DNA of 55,661 nucleotides. Origin: an uncultured Erysipelotrichaceae bacterium (GTDB taxonomy: Bacteria > Bacillota_I > Bacilli_A > Erysipelotrichales > Erysipelotrichaceae). How positions within the stretch are numbered: position 1 is the stretch's first letter; every line of letters begins with the position of its first letter. The notes beneath the pieces were generated by a model that was given only the letters and a program-made list of their open reading frames with translations, did no database searches and was not told the origin of the DNA. Of the stretch, positions 25,043 through 34,159 are shown one piece after another. The stretch spans positions 1 through 55,661 of the forward strand of contig CANSQL010000012.1 in NCBI GenBank assembly GCA_947649125.1. The letters are read 5' to 3'. The position numbers and the translations under genes are program-made.

Positions 25043-25399
25043 ATGCTTAAGAAAACTTCAAGAAATGATGAAAGACTTCGTCGTCATGCACGTGTTCGTA
25101 CCAAAATCAGTGGTACTCCTGAATGTCCCCGCCTGAACGTATTCCGTTCTAATGCTAACATTCATGCACAGATTATCGACGATGTAAATCAAACTACACT
25201 GGTTGCTGCAAGCAGTGTTTCTCTGAAACTTGAAAACGGCGGAAATGTTGAAGCCGCAAAGCAGGTCGGAGAAGCAATCGCAAAAGCAGCGTTAGCAAAG
25301 AATATCACTAATGTTGTATTTGATCGCGGTGGTTATGTATATCACGGTCGTGTACAGGCATTGGCAGAGGCGGCAAGAGAAGCCGGCTTGAAATTTTAG
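25043..25399 (+). CDS. rplR: 50S ribosomal protein L18
   Basis: 118 residues with [15 protein letters not shown] and [14 protein letters not shown]. It binds 5S rRNA with L5. The ATG at 25043 follows AAAGGAGA. Confidence 0.97.
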   Translation: MLKKTSRNDERLRRHARVRTKISGTPECPRLNVFRSNANIHAQIIDDVNQTTLVAASSVSLKLENGGNVEAAKQVGEAIAKAALAKNITNVVFDRGGYVYHGRVQALAEAAREAGLKF

Positions 25400-25411
25400 G
25401 AGGTAGCGCTA

Positions 25412-25921
25412 ATGGAACGCAAACCAAGAAGAGATCAACGCGAAAAAGAATTTGAAGAGCGCGTTGTCACAATCAACCGTGTAACAAAAGTAGTAAAAGG
25501 TGGACGTCGTTTCCGTTTCGCTGCACTTGTAGTGATCGGTGATAAAAAAGGACGTGTCGGTTTCGGAACAGGTAAAGCGAATGAGGTTCCTGATGCAATT
25601 AAAAAGGCAGTTGAGGACGCTAAGAAAAACGTATTCAAAGTACCTGTGATCAACGGAACTATTCCTCATGATATTATCGGAACTTACGGAGCAGGTGAAG
25701 TATTTATTCGTCCGGCTTCCGAAGGTACCGGTGTTATCGCCGGCGGTGCTGTACGTGATGTATTAGAGCTTGCCGGAATCAACGATATTTTAACAAAATG
25801 TATCGGAAGCCGTACTCCTATCAATATGGTACGCGCTACCGTAAATGCGTTAAAGAGCTTGAAGACGATTGAGGAAGTAGCTGCGCTCCGCGGTAAAAAA
25901 CCGGAAGAAATTCGCGGTTAA
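25412..25921 (+). CDS. rpsE: 30S ribosomal protein S5
   Basis: 169 residues with the S5 signature region [19 protein letters not shown] and [20 protein letters not shown]5 affects decoding fidelity. Only 14 nt separate it from rplO, so the rpmD gene that normally lies between them is absent. Confidence 0.98.
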   Translation: MERKPRRDQREKEFEERVVTINRVTKVVKGGRRFRFAALVVIGDKKGRVGFGTGKANEVPDAIKKAVEDAKKNVFKVPVINGTIPHDIIGTYGAGEVFIRPASEGTGVIAGGAVRDVLELAGINDILTKCIGSRTPINMVRATVNALKSLKTIEEVAALRGKKPEEIRG

Positions 25922-25935
25922 TAGGAGGAATAGAC

Positions 25936-26376
25936 ATGAAATTACATGAAATGAAATATACGGAGGGTGCTCGTCAGGAACGTAAGCGTATCGGACGCGG
26001 CCCTGCCTCCGGTAACGGTAAAACAGCCGGTAAAGGCCATAAGGGACAGAAAGCACGCAGTGGCGGCGGTGTTCGTTTAGGCTTTGAGGGTGGTCAAACA
26101 CCGTTGGCTCGTCGTTTGCCGAAACGTGGTTTTACCAACTTCACACGTAAAGAGTACGCAATCGTTAATGTGGAAAGCCTGAATCGTTTTGAAAACGGTA
26201 CAGAGGTTACTCCGGAATTATTAATCGAGTGCGGTCTTGTTAAAAAGGAACTTGACGGTATCAAGATTCTGGGACAGGGTGAATTAGAGAAAAAACTTAC
26301 GGTAAAGGCAAATAAATTCTCAAAGAGCGCTGTCGCTGTAATTGAGCAGGCAGGCGGTACTTCCGAGGTTATTTAA
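25936..26376 (+). CDS. rplO: 50S ribosomal protein L15
   Basis: 146 residues with the Gly/Arg-rich N-terminus ([20 protein letters not shown]) and the C-terminal L15 domain. Its stop is one base before the secY start. Confidence 0.97.
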   Translation: MKLHEMKYTEGARQERKRIGRGPASGNGKTAGKGHKGQKARSGGGVRLGFEGGQTPLARRLPKRGFTNFTRKEYAIVNVESLNRFENGTEVTPELLIECGLVKKELDGIKILGQGELEKKLTVKANKFSKSAVAVIEQAGGTSEVI

Positions 26377-26377
26377 C

Positions 26378-27679
26378 ATGTTTGCGACATTTGTAAGTAT
26401 GTGCAAGAATAAAGAGATTCGTAATCGTATTCTCTTTACGCTTGCCATGCTGTTCATCTTTCGCTTCGGAACAGCAATCACTGTTCCGGGTGTAAATACT
26501 GCAGAGCTGTTGAGCGGTGCTGATGATAACTCCTTGATTGCGATGATGAACCTGTTAGGCGGCGGCGGATTAGAGCAATTATCCATCTTCGCTTTGGGTG
26601 TCGGTCCTTATATTACCGCATCCATCATCATTCAGCTTCTATCAATGGATGTAATCCCACCGCTGACGGAACTTGCCAAAAGCGGTGCAACCGGTAAAAA
26701 ACAGCTGGATCGCTATACACGCTATCTGGCAGTCGTGTTGTCCTTTTTACAGGGCTTCACAATGGTATTCTCCTTCAGTAAGACATATCCGACACTGTTG
26801 GAAAGCAATGCTGTATTTGCACAGTGCTTCTATATTTCTACCTTGTTGACGGCGGGTTCTATGTTCCTGCTTTGGATCGGCGACCGTATTTCCATGAAGG
26901 GAATCGGAAACGGTGTATCCATTATCATCATGGCGGGAATCGTTGCACGTTTGCCGCATCAGTTTACATCGGCATATCAAACGCTTGTCGGTTCACTAGA
27001 CAGCAGTGCGATGTTCGGCGGTCTGTTGAATTTCGGTTTATTTATTCTGTGCTATGTATTAATTATGATATTTGTCGTATTTATGCAGCTGGCAGAGCGT
27101 AAAATTCCGATTCAATATACAAGCAGTACCGTTCAGACACGTAAAAAAGATATGACTTATCTTCCGTTGAAGATAAATTCAGCCAGCGTTATTCCGGTCA
27201 TCTTTTCATCAGCCATTATGGTAGCACCGTTACAAATTGCACGTTTCTTCTATGCAGAAGGCTCAGATGTATTGGTAACAATGACTAAGTACTTAGGGTT
27301 GACGACACCGATCAGCTTAACGATTTATGTGATTTTAATTCTGATGTTTACCTTCTTCTATACGAAGCTTCAGGTCGATCCGGAAAAGATCGCTGAAAAT
27401 CTCGGTAAATCCGGAACTTATATTCCGGGAATTCGTCCGGGTACGGAAACAAAGGAATATATCACAAAGGTATTAAATCGTATCACCGTCTTGGGAGCGA
27501 TCGGCTTAGCTTTCATAGCCGTATTGCCTCATGCATTACCGTTGTTTACTGCATTGCCGCAGTCAATGGGTTTAGGCGGTACCGGTATTATCATCGTTGT
27601 CGGTGTAGCAATGGAAACCGTAAAACAGCTGGAAGGACAGTTGACTCAGAAATCTTATCGCGGCTTTATGACTCGTTAA
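26378..27679 (+). CDS. secY: Protein translocase subunit SecY
   Basis: 433 residues with ten predicted membrane helices. It forms the channel through which SecA pushes signal-peptide proteins; the big surface proteins of this window would use it. The motif FALGVGPYITASIIIQLL is the classical SecY signature. The ATG at 26378 is one base after the rplO stop, with GAGG inside the end of rplO as a weak ribosome-binding site. Translation is probably coupled to rplO. A longer reading from 26342 lies inside rplO and is rejected. Confidence 0.97.
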   Translation: MFATFVSMCKNKEIRNRILFTLAMLFIFRFGTAITVPGVNTAELLSGADDNSLIAMMNLLGGGGLEQLSIFALGVGPYITASIIIQLLSMDVIPPLTELAKSGATGKKQLDRYTRYLAVVLSFLQGFTMVFSFSKTYPTLLESNAVFAQCFYISTLLTAGSMFLLWIGDRISMKGIGNGVSIIIMAGIVARLPHQFTSAYQTLVGSLDSSAMFGGLLNFGLFILCYVLIMIFVVFMQLAERKIPIQYTSSTVQTRKKDMTYLPLKINSASVIPVIFSSAIMVAPLQIARFFYAEGSDVLVTMTKYLGLTTPISLTIYVILILMFTFFYTKLQVDPEKIAENLGKSGTYIPGIRPGTETKEYITKVLNRITVLGAIGLAFIAVLPHALPLFTALPQSMGLGGTGIIIVVGVAMETVKQLEGQLTQKSYRGFMTR

Positions 27680-27691
27680 GAGGTGAATTAT

Positions 27692-28339
27692 ATGAATATT
27701 CTGATTATGGGTGGCCCGGGTGCCGGAAAAGGCACTATGTCAGCTAAAATTGTAGAGAAATTTAACGTCAATCATATTTCGACAGGTGATATTTTTCGCA
27801 GTGAAATCAGCAACGGAACAAAGCTTGGCTTAGAAGCGAAAAGCTATATCGATCAAGGTAAGCTTGTTCCCGATGAAGTAACAAACTCAATGGTAAAGCA
27901 TTATCTAGAAGGCTTGAGCGATAAAAAATCCGGCTTTCTGTTGGATGGATATCCTCGTACCTTAGATCAGGCAAAAGCTTTTGATGCTTTATCCGCCGGA
28001 ACTGATTTGGAAATCTCCGCTGTAATAGCGATGGAAATACCCTTTGAGGTTTTGGCACAGCGTGTAACAGGCAGACGCCTATGCAAGGAATGCGGTTCGA
28101 TTTATCACATTGAATCAAACCCTTCCAAGCAGGAAGGCGTATGCGATAAATGCGGTGCTTCATTGTATCAGCGTAAGGATGATACGATTGAAAGTCTGCA
28201 GATACGTCTGCAGGAATATCAGAATCAAACACAGCCGGTTCTGACATTCTATGAGGAAAAGGGCTTGGTTCAGACAATCAATGCGAATCAGCCGATTGAA
28301 AAAGTATGGGCAGACGTAGAAAAGGCGTTAAGTCTTTAA
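27692..28339 (+). CDS. adk: Adenylate kinase, zinc-lid type
   Basis: 215 residues. It converts ATP and AMP to two ADP in the cytoplasm. The P-loop is GGPGAGKGT, the AMP-binding DGYPRT motif is present, and the lid carries four cysteines (CKEC and CDKC) that bind zinc as in Gram-positive enzymes. The ATG at 27692 has AAGAGG upstream; GTG at 27683 lies inside that site. It follows secY by 12 nt. The map gene usually found after adk is not here; a hairpin and a new promoter follow instead. Confidence 0.97.
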   Translation: MNILIMGGPGAGKGTMSAKIVEKFNVNHISTGDIFRSEISNGTKLGLEAKSYIDQGKLVPDEVTNSMVKHYLEGLSDKKSGFLLDGYPRTLDQAKAFDALSAGTDLEISAVIAMEIPFEVLAQRVTGRRLCKECGSIYHIESNPSKQEGVCDKCGASLYQRKDDTIESLQIRLQEYQNQTQPVLTFYEEKGLVQTINANQPIEKVWADVEKALSL

Positions 28340-28352
28340 AATGATAAAACAA

Positions 28353-28396
28353 TGATTGAGTGATGCAGGTGTATGGCACCTGCCTTCATTCATCAT
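28353..28396 (+). terminator. Strong hairpin after adk
   Basis: GCAGGTG (28364-28370) and CACCTGC (28377-28383) form the core, and TGAGTGA/TTCATTCA flanks extend the stem. There is no T run, so it may be a partial terminator or an RNA-processing or stabilising structure at the end of the S10-spc transcript. Confidence 0.5.
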
Positions 28397-28495
28397 ATAT
28401 CGATCTTATATGACGAAAGATGCAGCTTATACTTGAATATCAGAGGAAACGCATCATGAAATCAAAAATCTTTAATGATTTACGCATGTAAATGC

Positions 28496-28524
28496 TGGAA
28501 AATGGGCGCGAATTCTGATATAAT
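28496..28524 (+). promoter_or_regulatory. Promoter candidate for the infA-rplQ operon
   Basis: TGGAAA (28496-28501), a 17-nt spacer and TATAAT (28519-28524), with TG at 28516-28517 giving an extended -10. It would let infA-rpmJ-rpsM-rpsK-rpoA-rplQ be transcribed separately. A leader hairpin (AGGTTTT/AAAACC, about 28535-28562) follows. Confidence 0.6.
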
Positions 28525-28634
28525 ACACAAAGGCAGGTTTTTTATGGTGAAAACCGGCCTGTCGGGGAAGTATCTAACTGATATCTTTCTAATCACAAGA
28601 CAAGCAATTATCAATAAGGAGGATCATCCGGATA

Positions 28635-28853
28635 ATGGGTAAACAAGATGTTATTGAGATCGAAGGCGTAGTTGAAGATACTTTGCCAAATGCACAATTT
28701 AAAGTGAAATTAGAAAACGGACACGAAATTTTGGCTCACGTTTCCGGTAAAATCCGTATGCATTACATTCGCATTTTACCGGGGGACCGTGTAACCGTAG
28801 AGATTTCACCTTATGATTTAACACGTGGGCGAATTACATTCCGACACAAATAG
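28635..28853 (+). CDS. infA: Translation initiation factor IF-1
   Basis: 72 residues, starting [19 protein letters not shown], a complete S1/OB-fold protein with the signature [16 protein letters not shown]. It blocks the A site during initiation. AAGGAGG precedes it by 11-12 nt. Its usual upstream neighbour map is absent. Confidence 0.98.
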   Translation: MGKQDVIEIEGVVEDTLPNAQFKVKLENGHEILAHVSGKIRMHYIRILPGDRVTVEISPYDLTRGRITFRHK

Positions 28854-28875
28854 TCGTGAATAAGGAGGGAAACGC

Positions 28876-28992
28876 ATGAAAGTAAGACCATCTGTCAAAC
28901 CAATATGCGATAAGTGCCGTGTCATTAAACGAAAAGGTCGCGTTATGGTAATTTGTGAAAACCCAAAACATAAGCAAAGACAAGGAAATTAA
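28876..28992 (+). CDS. rpmJ: 50S ribosomal protein L36, zinc-binding form
   Basis: 38 residues, [14 protein letters not shown] at the start, with the zinc ligands Cys11, Cys14, Cys27 and His32. It is the last protein to join the 50S subunit. AAGGAGGG lies about 6 nt before the ATG. It was found by direct reading because it is very short. Confidence 0.97.
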   Translation: MKVRPSVKPICDKCRVIKRKGRVMVICENPKHKQRQGN

Positions 28993-29010
28993 TGGAGGTG
29001 TAATTACACA

Positions 29011-29376
29011 ATGGCTCGTATTGCAGGTGTAGATATTCCACGCGATAAGCGTGTCGTAGTATCATTAACTTATATTTACGGAATCGGACGTCCGACAGCG
29101 GAAGAGATTCTGAAAACAACCGGTATCAGTGAAGATGTTCGTGTAAAGGACTTAACTGATGATCAGGTAAATGCAATTCGCGGTGAGGTTGATAAAATCA
29201 AGACCGAAGGTGATTTGCGTCGTGAAGTAAACTTAAACATTAAGCGTCTGATGGAAATCGGATGTTACCGTGGAATCCGTCATCGTAAAGGATTGCCGGT
29301 ACGTGGACAGCGTACAAAGACGAATGCTCGTACTCGCAAGGGTCCGGCTCGTGCTGTCGCAGGCAAGAAGAAATAG
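29011..29376 (+). CDS. rpsM: 30S ribosomal protein S13
   Basis: 121 residues, starting [19 protein letters not shown], with the C-terminal signature [16 protein letters not shown]-type region ([19 protein letters not shown]). It contacts P-site tRNA and S19. Confidence 0.98.
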   Translation: MARIAGVDIPRDKRVVVSLTYIYGIGRPTAEEILKTTGISEDVRVKDLTDDQVNAIRGEVDKIKTEGDLRREVNLNIKRLMEIGCYRGIRHRKGLPVRGQRTKTNARTRKGPARAVAGKKK

Positions 29377-29399
29377 GACGATAGGAGGGAAAAACGATA

Positions 29400-29792
29400 A
29401 TGGCAAAAGCGAAAACAGGTGCACGCAAGCGTCGTGCACGTAAGAATATAGCGCGCGGAGTTGCACATATTCATTCAACTTTCAATAATACGATCGTTAC
29501 TATTACCGATGATAACGGAAATGCAGTGGCATGGTCCTCTGCCGGAGCACTTGGCTTTAAGGGTTCTCGTAAATCCACTCCGTATGCCGCTCAAATGGCA
29601 GGAGAAGCCGCAGGTAAGGCAGCGATTGATAATGGTATGAAAACTATATCAGTAAATGTGAAAGGCCCGGGTCCGGGTCGTGAAGCAGCGGTAAGAGCAT
29701 TACAGGTTGCAGGATTGGAAATCACCATGATTAATGATGTTACACCGATTCCGCATAACGGATGCCGTCCGCCGAAGCGCCCACGTGGTTAA
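29400..29792 (+). CDS. rpsK: 30S ribosomal protein S11
   Basis: 130 residues with the signature [19 protein letters not shown] and the conserved end CRPPKRPRG. It lies on the 30S platform. As usual in Firmicutes, rpsD is not between rpsK and rpoA. Confidence 0.98.
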   Translation: MAKAKTGARKRRARKNIARGVAHIHSTFNNTIVTITDDNGNAVAWSSAGALGFKGSRKSTPYAAQMAGEAAGKAAIDNGMKTISVNVKGPGPGREAAVRALQVAGLEITMINDVTPIPHNGCRPPKRPRG

Positions 29793-29818
29793 GAAACCTT
29801 GATTGAGGAGGTAATAGC

Positions 29819-30778
29819 ATGGAAAAATTCGAACGTGCAAATTTTGAAGTCAAAGAATATGTAGAATCTGAACACTACGGTAAGTTTGTATTTGAACCTC
29901 TGGAAAGAGGCTTCGGAGTTACGATTGGAAATGCACTAAGACGTGTTTTGCTCTCCTCGTTACCGGGAGGCGCCGTATTTTCAATTAAAGTGGATGGCGT
30001 ATACCATGAATTTACTGCGATTCCGGGAATTGTTGAGGATGTTACCGCAATTATCTTGAATATCAAAACCTTGATTATGACGATTCAAGATGATGAAGTA
30101 TATACATTACGCATTTCTAAGCAAGGCGTCGGAGAGGTTACCGGTGCAGATATCATCTGTCCGGACGGTGTGGAAATTCTGAACAAGGATTTACATATCT
30201 GTACTCTTGAAGAAGGCGGTTCCTTGGAAATGGAATTGCAGGCACGTGTAGGACGCGGCTATGTAAGTGCCGATACGAACAAGTCGTTGTATCAGAGTCA
30301 AAATCAGCCTTTGGGAACGATTTATACTGACTCAATTTATACACCGATCAATCGTGTGTCCTATAACGTGGAACCGACTCGTGTCGGACAAAACGCAAAA
30401 TATGATAAGGTCGAATTGGAAATTTGGACAAACGGTGCTATTTCTCCGATTGAATCAATCGCATTAGCTGCGAAAATTCTGATTGACCACTTAGAGCTTT
30501 TGACAAATGTTCATGAGCAAGTAAATGAATTGGACTCCATGATGAAAGAAGCGCAGGGTGAAACTCAGAACAAGGGCTTGATCATGATGATTGAAGACCT
30601 TGACTTATCTGTTCGTTCCTATAACTGCTTAAAGCGTGCGGGAATTCAAACAGTTGAGGAGTTAACTCAAAAGACGGAAGATGAAATGATGCGAGTTCGT
30701 AACTTAGGTAAGAAATCATTAAAAGAAGTCAAAGATAAAATCTATGATCTGGGGCTGAGCTTCAAATCATACGAATAG
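29819..30778 (+). CDS. rpoA: RNA polymerase alpha subunit
   Basis: 319 residues. The N-terminal domain, which dimerises and starts core assembly, has GFGVTIGNALRRVLLSSLPG. The C-terminal domain, which binds UP elements and activators, has NCLKRAGIQTVEELTQKTEDE. It is followed by rplQ after 23 nt. Confidence 0.98.
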   Translation: MEKFERANFEVKEYVESEHYGKFVFEPLERGFGVTIGNALRRVLLSSLPGGAVFSIKVDGVYHEFTAIPGIVEDVTAIILNIKTLIMTIQDDEVYTLRISKQGVGEVTGADIICPDGVEILNKDLHICTLEEGGSLEMELQARVGRGYVSADTNKSLYQSQNQPLGTIYTDSIYTPINRVSYNVEPTRVGQNAKYDKVELEIWTNGAISPIESIALAAKILIDHLELLTNVHEQVNELDSMMKEAQGETQNKGLIMMIEDLDLSVRSYNCLKRAGIQTVEELTQKTEDEMMRVRNLGKKSLKEVKDKIYDLGLSFKSYE

Positions 30779-30801
30779 CGCAAAAGGGAGGTTAAATACC
30801 A

Positions 30802-31164
30802 ATGTGGAATCGTAAATTAGGACGTACTGCCGACCATCGTAAAGCAATGCTGCGCAACATGGCAACATCTCTGATTATTGACGGTCAGATTGAAACAACA
30901 GAAATGAAGGCAAAAGAGCTTTCTGCAGTTGTAGATAAATTGATCACTTTAGCAAAACGCGGTGATTTACATGCGCGCCGTCAAGCTGCTGCATATGTAC
31001 GTGATGTTGTAGCAGATGAAAAAACAGGTCAGACAGCTTTACAGAAACTGTTCACAGAAATCGGTCCTTCATATGCAGATCGTAACGGTGGATACACAAG
31101 AGTTGTAAAGACCAGATTACGTCGCGGTGACAGTGCCCCGATGGCAATTATTGAATTAGTTTAA
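30802..31164 (+). CDS. rplQ: 50S ribosomal protein L17
   Basis: 120 residues, starting [20 protein letters not shown], with the C-terminal signature [19 protein letters not shown]. It is the last gene of the alpha operon, followed by a strong terminator. Confidence 0.98.
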   Translation: MWNRKLGRTADHRKAMLRNMATSLIIDGQIETTEMKAKELSAVVDKLITLAKRGDLHARRQAAAYVRDVVADEKTGQTALQKLFTEIGPSYADRNGGYTRVVKTRLRRGDSAPMAIIELV

Positions 31165-31169
31165 AAATC

Positions 31170-31190
31170 AGCCCGATTCGGGCTTTTTTC
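31170..31190 (+). terminator. Intrinsic terminator of the alpha operon
   Basis: AGCCCG, a 3-nt loop and CGGGCT (31170-31184) followed by TTTTT. A compact, classical terminator 5 nt after the rplQ stop. Confidence 0.9.
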
Positions 31191-31389
31191 TTTATTGTCA
31201 AGGCGCAAGCAAAGTATATCATTTGGTTCTGCCTTCATAGGCTTTAACTATATGATATCAAGCTATCAGCATTATGTATCTAAAATATAGAAATCGATCA
31301 TTCATCGTGCTCATAAAATGATAAAGGATGATATTTTATAAATATCCTTTAAGAACGATAAAATAATCAACAAAAAAGCTTAATAAATA

Positions 31390-31398
31390 TGCTATAAT
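31390..31398 (+). promoter_or_regulatory. Extended -10 promoter for the VanY-type gene
   Basis: TGCTATAAT (31390-31398) is a perfect extended -10, with no clear -35 box. The leader to the ATG at 31433 is about 28 nt. Confidence 0.5.
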
Positions 31399-31432
31399 CA
31401 TATTATAAAAATAAGCAGAATCGAGGTTGAGC

Positions 31433-32434
31433 ATGAAAAAACGTAAAAGGAGAGTCAGACCGAGAGCGATATTTTGTTTGATCGCAATTTCAATATTTAT
31501 CATTGCGGCAGTATGGCTATTCATCGATAAGCTGATTTCCGTTAATGAAGCACCTGTAATTACCTTAAAGGCCGATATGATCATCATTGATGAAGGTACT
31601 TCGTTTCATGCGGAACAATATATCACTTCAGTAGAGGATTTTAACGGGAATGCACTCAGCTTCAGTAAACAGGAGCACAAGAAAGGAAGCTATTGGATCA
31701 GCGGTAATGTTGATATCAATAAACAAGGCGTTTATAAGGTAATCGTTTATGCGCTTGATGACAAAGAGAATCAAGCCGAAAAAATGCTGACGGTAACGGT
31801 CGAGAATAAAGAAACAAGCAGCCCCGTAAGTAAGCCGAATACTGCAGATAAACCTAATAATAAGGGGGATGAAGGCAATGTGCCGTCTAATATAGACAGC
31901 GGCGGATATGACAGCTCGATCGATCCCGATGATTGTGAGCCATATTATGTGAACGGAATTTTATTGGTGAATAAGCTTCATCCCTTGCCGCCTAGCTATG
32001 GAGAATTAGATGATGAGGCAGTACAGGCACTGGAGAAGCTGCAGAGTGCCGCAAACAGCGCAGGCTATTCGATTCCGACCTTAAGCGCATATCGCAGCTA
32101 TGATTATCAGGGAACCTTGTACAATAATTATGTAGCGCTTGATGGACAGGAAGCGGCCGATACCTATTCAGCCCGTCCGGGCTTCAGTGAGCATCAATCG
32201 GGACTGGCATTCGATGTCGGAGAGCTAAGCTATGATTACGGTGATACAGCGGCCGGTAAATGGCTGCATCAGCACTGCCATGAATATGGCTTTATTATTC
32301 GTTACCCAAAAGATAAGGAAAAAATTACCGGTTATGTATATGAACCGTGGCATATTCGCTATGTCGGAAAATCAACAGCGAAAACAATATATCAGAAGGG
32401 AGTAACGCTTGAGGAATACCTGGGCGTAAACTAG
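31433..32434 (+). CDS. VanY-type D-alanyl-D-alanine carboxypeptidase (M15B), membrane-anchored
   Basis: 333 residues. It is predicted to trim the terminal D-Ala from peptidoglycan stem peptides outside the cell. A very basic N-terminus and one membrane helix (about 15-35) anchor it. An Ig-like DUF5011-type domain (about 40-125) and a Ser/Pro/Asn linker lead to the M15 domain. The metal ligands are His254 and Asp261 in SEHQSGLAFD and His307 in EPWHIRY; the AYRSYDYQ motif is also present. The ATG at 31433 follows GAGG by 6 nt; TTG at 31427 is less likely. The trmR-like gene follows after 10 nt. VanY enzymes can aid vancomycin tolerance, but no other van gene is here, so a housekeeping role is more likely. 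Confidence 0.9.
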   Translation: MKKRKRRVRPRAIFCLIAISIFIIAAVWLFIDKLISVNEAPVITLKADMIIIDEGTSFHAEQYITSVEDFNGNALSFSKQEHKKGSYWISGNVDINKQGVYKVIVYALDDKENQAEKMLTVTVENKETSSPVSKPNTADKPNNKGDEGNVPSNIDSGGYDSSIDPDDCEPYYVNGILLVNKLHPLPPSYGELDDEAVQALEKLQSAANSAGYSIPTLSAYRSYDYQGTLYNNYVALDGQEAADTYSARPGFSEHQSGLAFDVGELSYDYGDTAAGKWLHQHCHEYGFIIRYPKDKEKITGYVYEPWHIRYVGKSTAKTIYQKGVTLEEYLGVN

Positions 32435-32444
32435 AGGAACATCA

Positions 32445-33035
32445 ATGGATATTATAAAAGAAATGGAAGCCTATGCGAAGCAGTATAATGTTCCGATCAT
32501 GGAATCAGAAGGAATTGTATTTTTGTGTGAATTTATTCGTAAGCATCATATAAAGCGCATATTAGAGGTCGGTACCGCAATCGGCTATTCTGCGATTCGC
32601 ATGGCTATGGTAAATGAAAATATTGAAGTAGTGAGTATTGAAAGAGATACCGAAAGATATCATTGTGCAGTTGAAAATGTAGCTGAGGCGAAGCTTGAAA
32701 AGCAAATTACGCTTCGTCACGCGGATGCGCTTGAGTGTGAGGTAACGGGAAGCTTTGATATGATATTTATCGATGCCGCAAAGGCACAGTACCTGAAGTT
32801 CTTTCAACGCTATGAAAAACAACTGAATATCGGCGGATGGATCGTCAGCGATAATCTGCAGTTTCACGGCTTTGTCGAGCATCCCGAAATCATACGCTCC
32901 CGACACCTGAGACAAATGGTACGCAAGATTAAAAACTATATCGAATTTTTGGAAAATAACGGCAATTATGACACTGAATTTGTAAACATAGGAGATGGTG
33001 TCGCAATCAGCCGGAAAAAAGCTGAAAATTTATGA
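32445..33035 (+). CDS. trmR: O-methyltransferase, TrmR/YrrM-like
   Basis: 196 residues, a SAM-dependent methyltransferase of the type-3 O-methyltransferase family. Motif I is ILEVGTAIGYSA, the acidic residue after beta 2 lies in VVSIERD, the metal-binding IDAAKAQY and SDNLQFHG segments are present. The close Firmicutes homologue YrrM/TrmR methylates 5-hydroxyuridine at tRNA position 34. The general family is secure and the tRNA role is inferred. It is likely co-transcribed with the VanY-type gene. Confidence 0.8.
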   Translation: MDIIKEMEAYAKQYNVPIMESEGIVFLCEFIRKHHIKRILEVGTAIGYSAIRMAMVNENIEVVSIERDTERYHCAVENVAEAKLEKQITLRHADALECEVTGSFDMIFIDAAKAQYLKFFQRYEKQLNIGGWIVSDNLQFHGFVEHPEIIRSRHLRQMVRKIKNYIEFLENNGNYDTEFVNIGDGVAISRKKAENL

Positions 33036-33044
33036 ATTTATCTG

Positions 33045-33072
33045 TTCAAAAAAACGTACAATGTGGTACAAT
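33045..33072 (+). promoter_or_regulatory. Promoter candidate for the RraB-domain gene
   Basis: TTCAAA (33045-33050), a 16-nt spacer and TACAAT (33067-33072). A second TACAAT lies 11 nt upstream. Confidence 0.45.
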
Positions 33073-33094
33073 ATTGATAAGAAAGTGGTGATAG

Positions 33095-33967
33095 ATGATG
33101 AAGAAAATCATACCTGTATTAGCTGTACTCGGAAGTGCCGTTGCCTTTGCGGTTTATAAGATGAAAAAGGAAGAACAAAAACAATTAATGGATTTAGATG
33201 AAGGCTTGTTGGAGGATGATCAGAATCTTGATTTTCATCGCGAAGAACCGGTCGTACATAAACCGATTCAAAAGCCAATCGTAAATGACGAGGTACATTT
33301 TGAAAAGCAGATCGAAATTCCGATCGCGAAGGAATTTGAACCGGAATTTGCGCAGCCGGAAAAAAATGTAGAGATACCGGTAAGCGACATTCAGCAGCTG
33401 TTAAAGGAAGCTGCACAGGAAACAATGGGAGAACCGATGATTTCTAATGAGGAGCCTGTCATCGAGGAGCCGATCATTCCGGTTGCCCCTCAGCCGACAA
33501 TGCCTCAGGAGCCGGTTGTGAAGCCTGAGCCGATGATCAATCAACAGCCGATGAATATGCAGCCTAATGCGGAACCAATGCCTCAGGAGCCTGAAAAAGC
33601 TGATGATGAGGATAATTCCTACAGCAGTGATTTCCCGCATTTGACAATGCGTATGGTAAACGATATTAATATGATGACAAGAGATGCCATCGAAGCATTG
33701 GCCAAGGACGGCGATGTACATGCACATGAGCGTCCGGTTCAGCATATGGTATCCTTCCGTAATAAAGAGGATATGGAAAGCTTCAAGAGCCGTGTGATCA
33801 ATAAAGGCTTTGTCATTACAAAGGGTGAGGATGAATATGATTTGATCGTTCTTCATATTTCTTCTATTGATGAAGTGAAGCTGGTAAATCACATTCTTTA
33901 TTTGGCCGATCAGGCATATGCCTTCAACGGTGAATATCGCGGATGGCAAAGTAAGGTCAGCTTCTAA
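33095..33967 (+). CDS. Membrane-anchored RraB-domain protein
   Basis: 290 residues. An N-terminal membrane helix (about 4-21, IIPVLAVLGSAVAFAVY) is followed by about 180 residues rich in Glu, Pro and Gln, probably disordered. A C-terminal domain of about 85 residues (205-290) resembles RraB (PF06877): it has VQHMVSFRNKEDMESFKS, then GFVITKGEDEYDL, and ends GEYRGWQSKV, like the EYDGWET end of that family. In E. coli RraB binds and inhibits RNase E. This bacterium probably lacks RNase E, so the domain may act on another partner, for example a membrane-bound RNase. That is inference. ATG at 33095 or 33098 are both possible. It has its own promoter and terminator. Confidence 0.7.
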   Translation: MMKKIIPVLAVLGSAVAFAVYKMKKEEQKQLMDLDEGLLEDDQNLDFHREEPVVHKPIQKPIVNDEVHFEKQIEIPIAKEFEPEFAQPEKNVEIPVSDIQQLLKEAAQETMGEPMISNEEPVIEEPIIPVAPQPTMPQEPVVKPEPMINQQPMNMQPNAEPMPQEPEKADDEDNSYSSDFPHLTMRMVNDINMMTRDAIEALAKDGDVHAHERPVQHMVSFRNKEDMESFKSRVINKGFVITKGEDEYDLIVLHISSIDEVKLVNHILYLADQAYAFNGEYRGWQSKVSF

Positions 33968-33994
33968 GCTGAAATAAAAATCATTGAATGAAAT

Positions 33995-34036
33995 AAATAT
34001 CTCGCAGAAATGAAACAGCGGGATATTTTATTTTTG
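33995..34036 (+). terminator. Intrinsic terminator after the RraB-domain gene
   Basis: AAATATCTCGC (33995-34005) pairs with GCGGGATATTT (34018-34028) along 11 bp with one wobble. A T-rich run follows (TATTTTT). Confidence 0.8.
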
Positions 34037-34159
34037 TGCCGGTGTGAATGTAAGCTTACTGATACAACTGTAAGGATGTATAAGCAAACTAAGAATCATC
34101 CATAAAACCTGAAAGCCTGCCTAATCAACCACCAACTTAAAAAAGAAATAAAATAATAC

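Noticed and set aside
27807-28277. 156-codon minus-strand ORF inside adk
   Set aside because: It lies wholly antisense to adk and its protein has no recognisable domain.
31433-32434. Vancomycin resistance gene cluster
   Set aside because: Only a VanY-type carboxypeptidase is present. There is no vanA/B ligase, vanH, vanX or VanRS in the window.
33401-33949. 182-codon minus-strand ORF inside the RraB-domain gene
   Set aside because: The His/Arg/Leu runs mirror the Glu/Pro codons of the plus-strand linker. It is a shadow frame.
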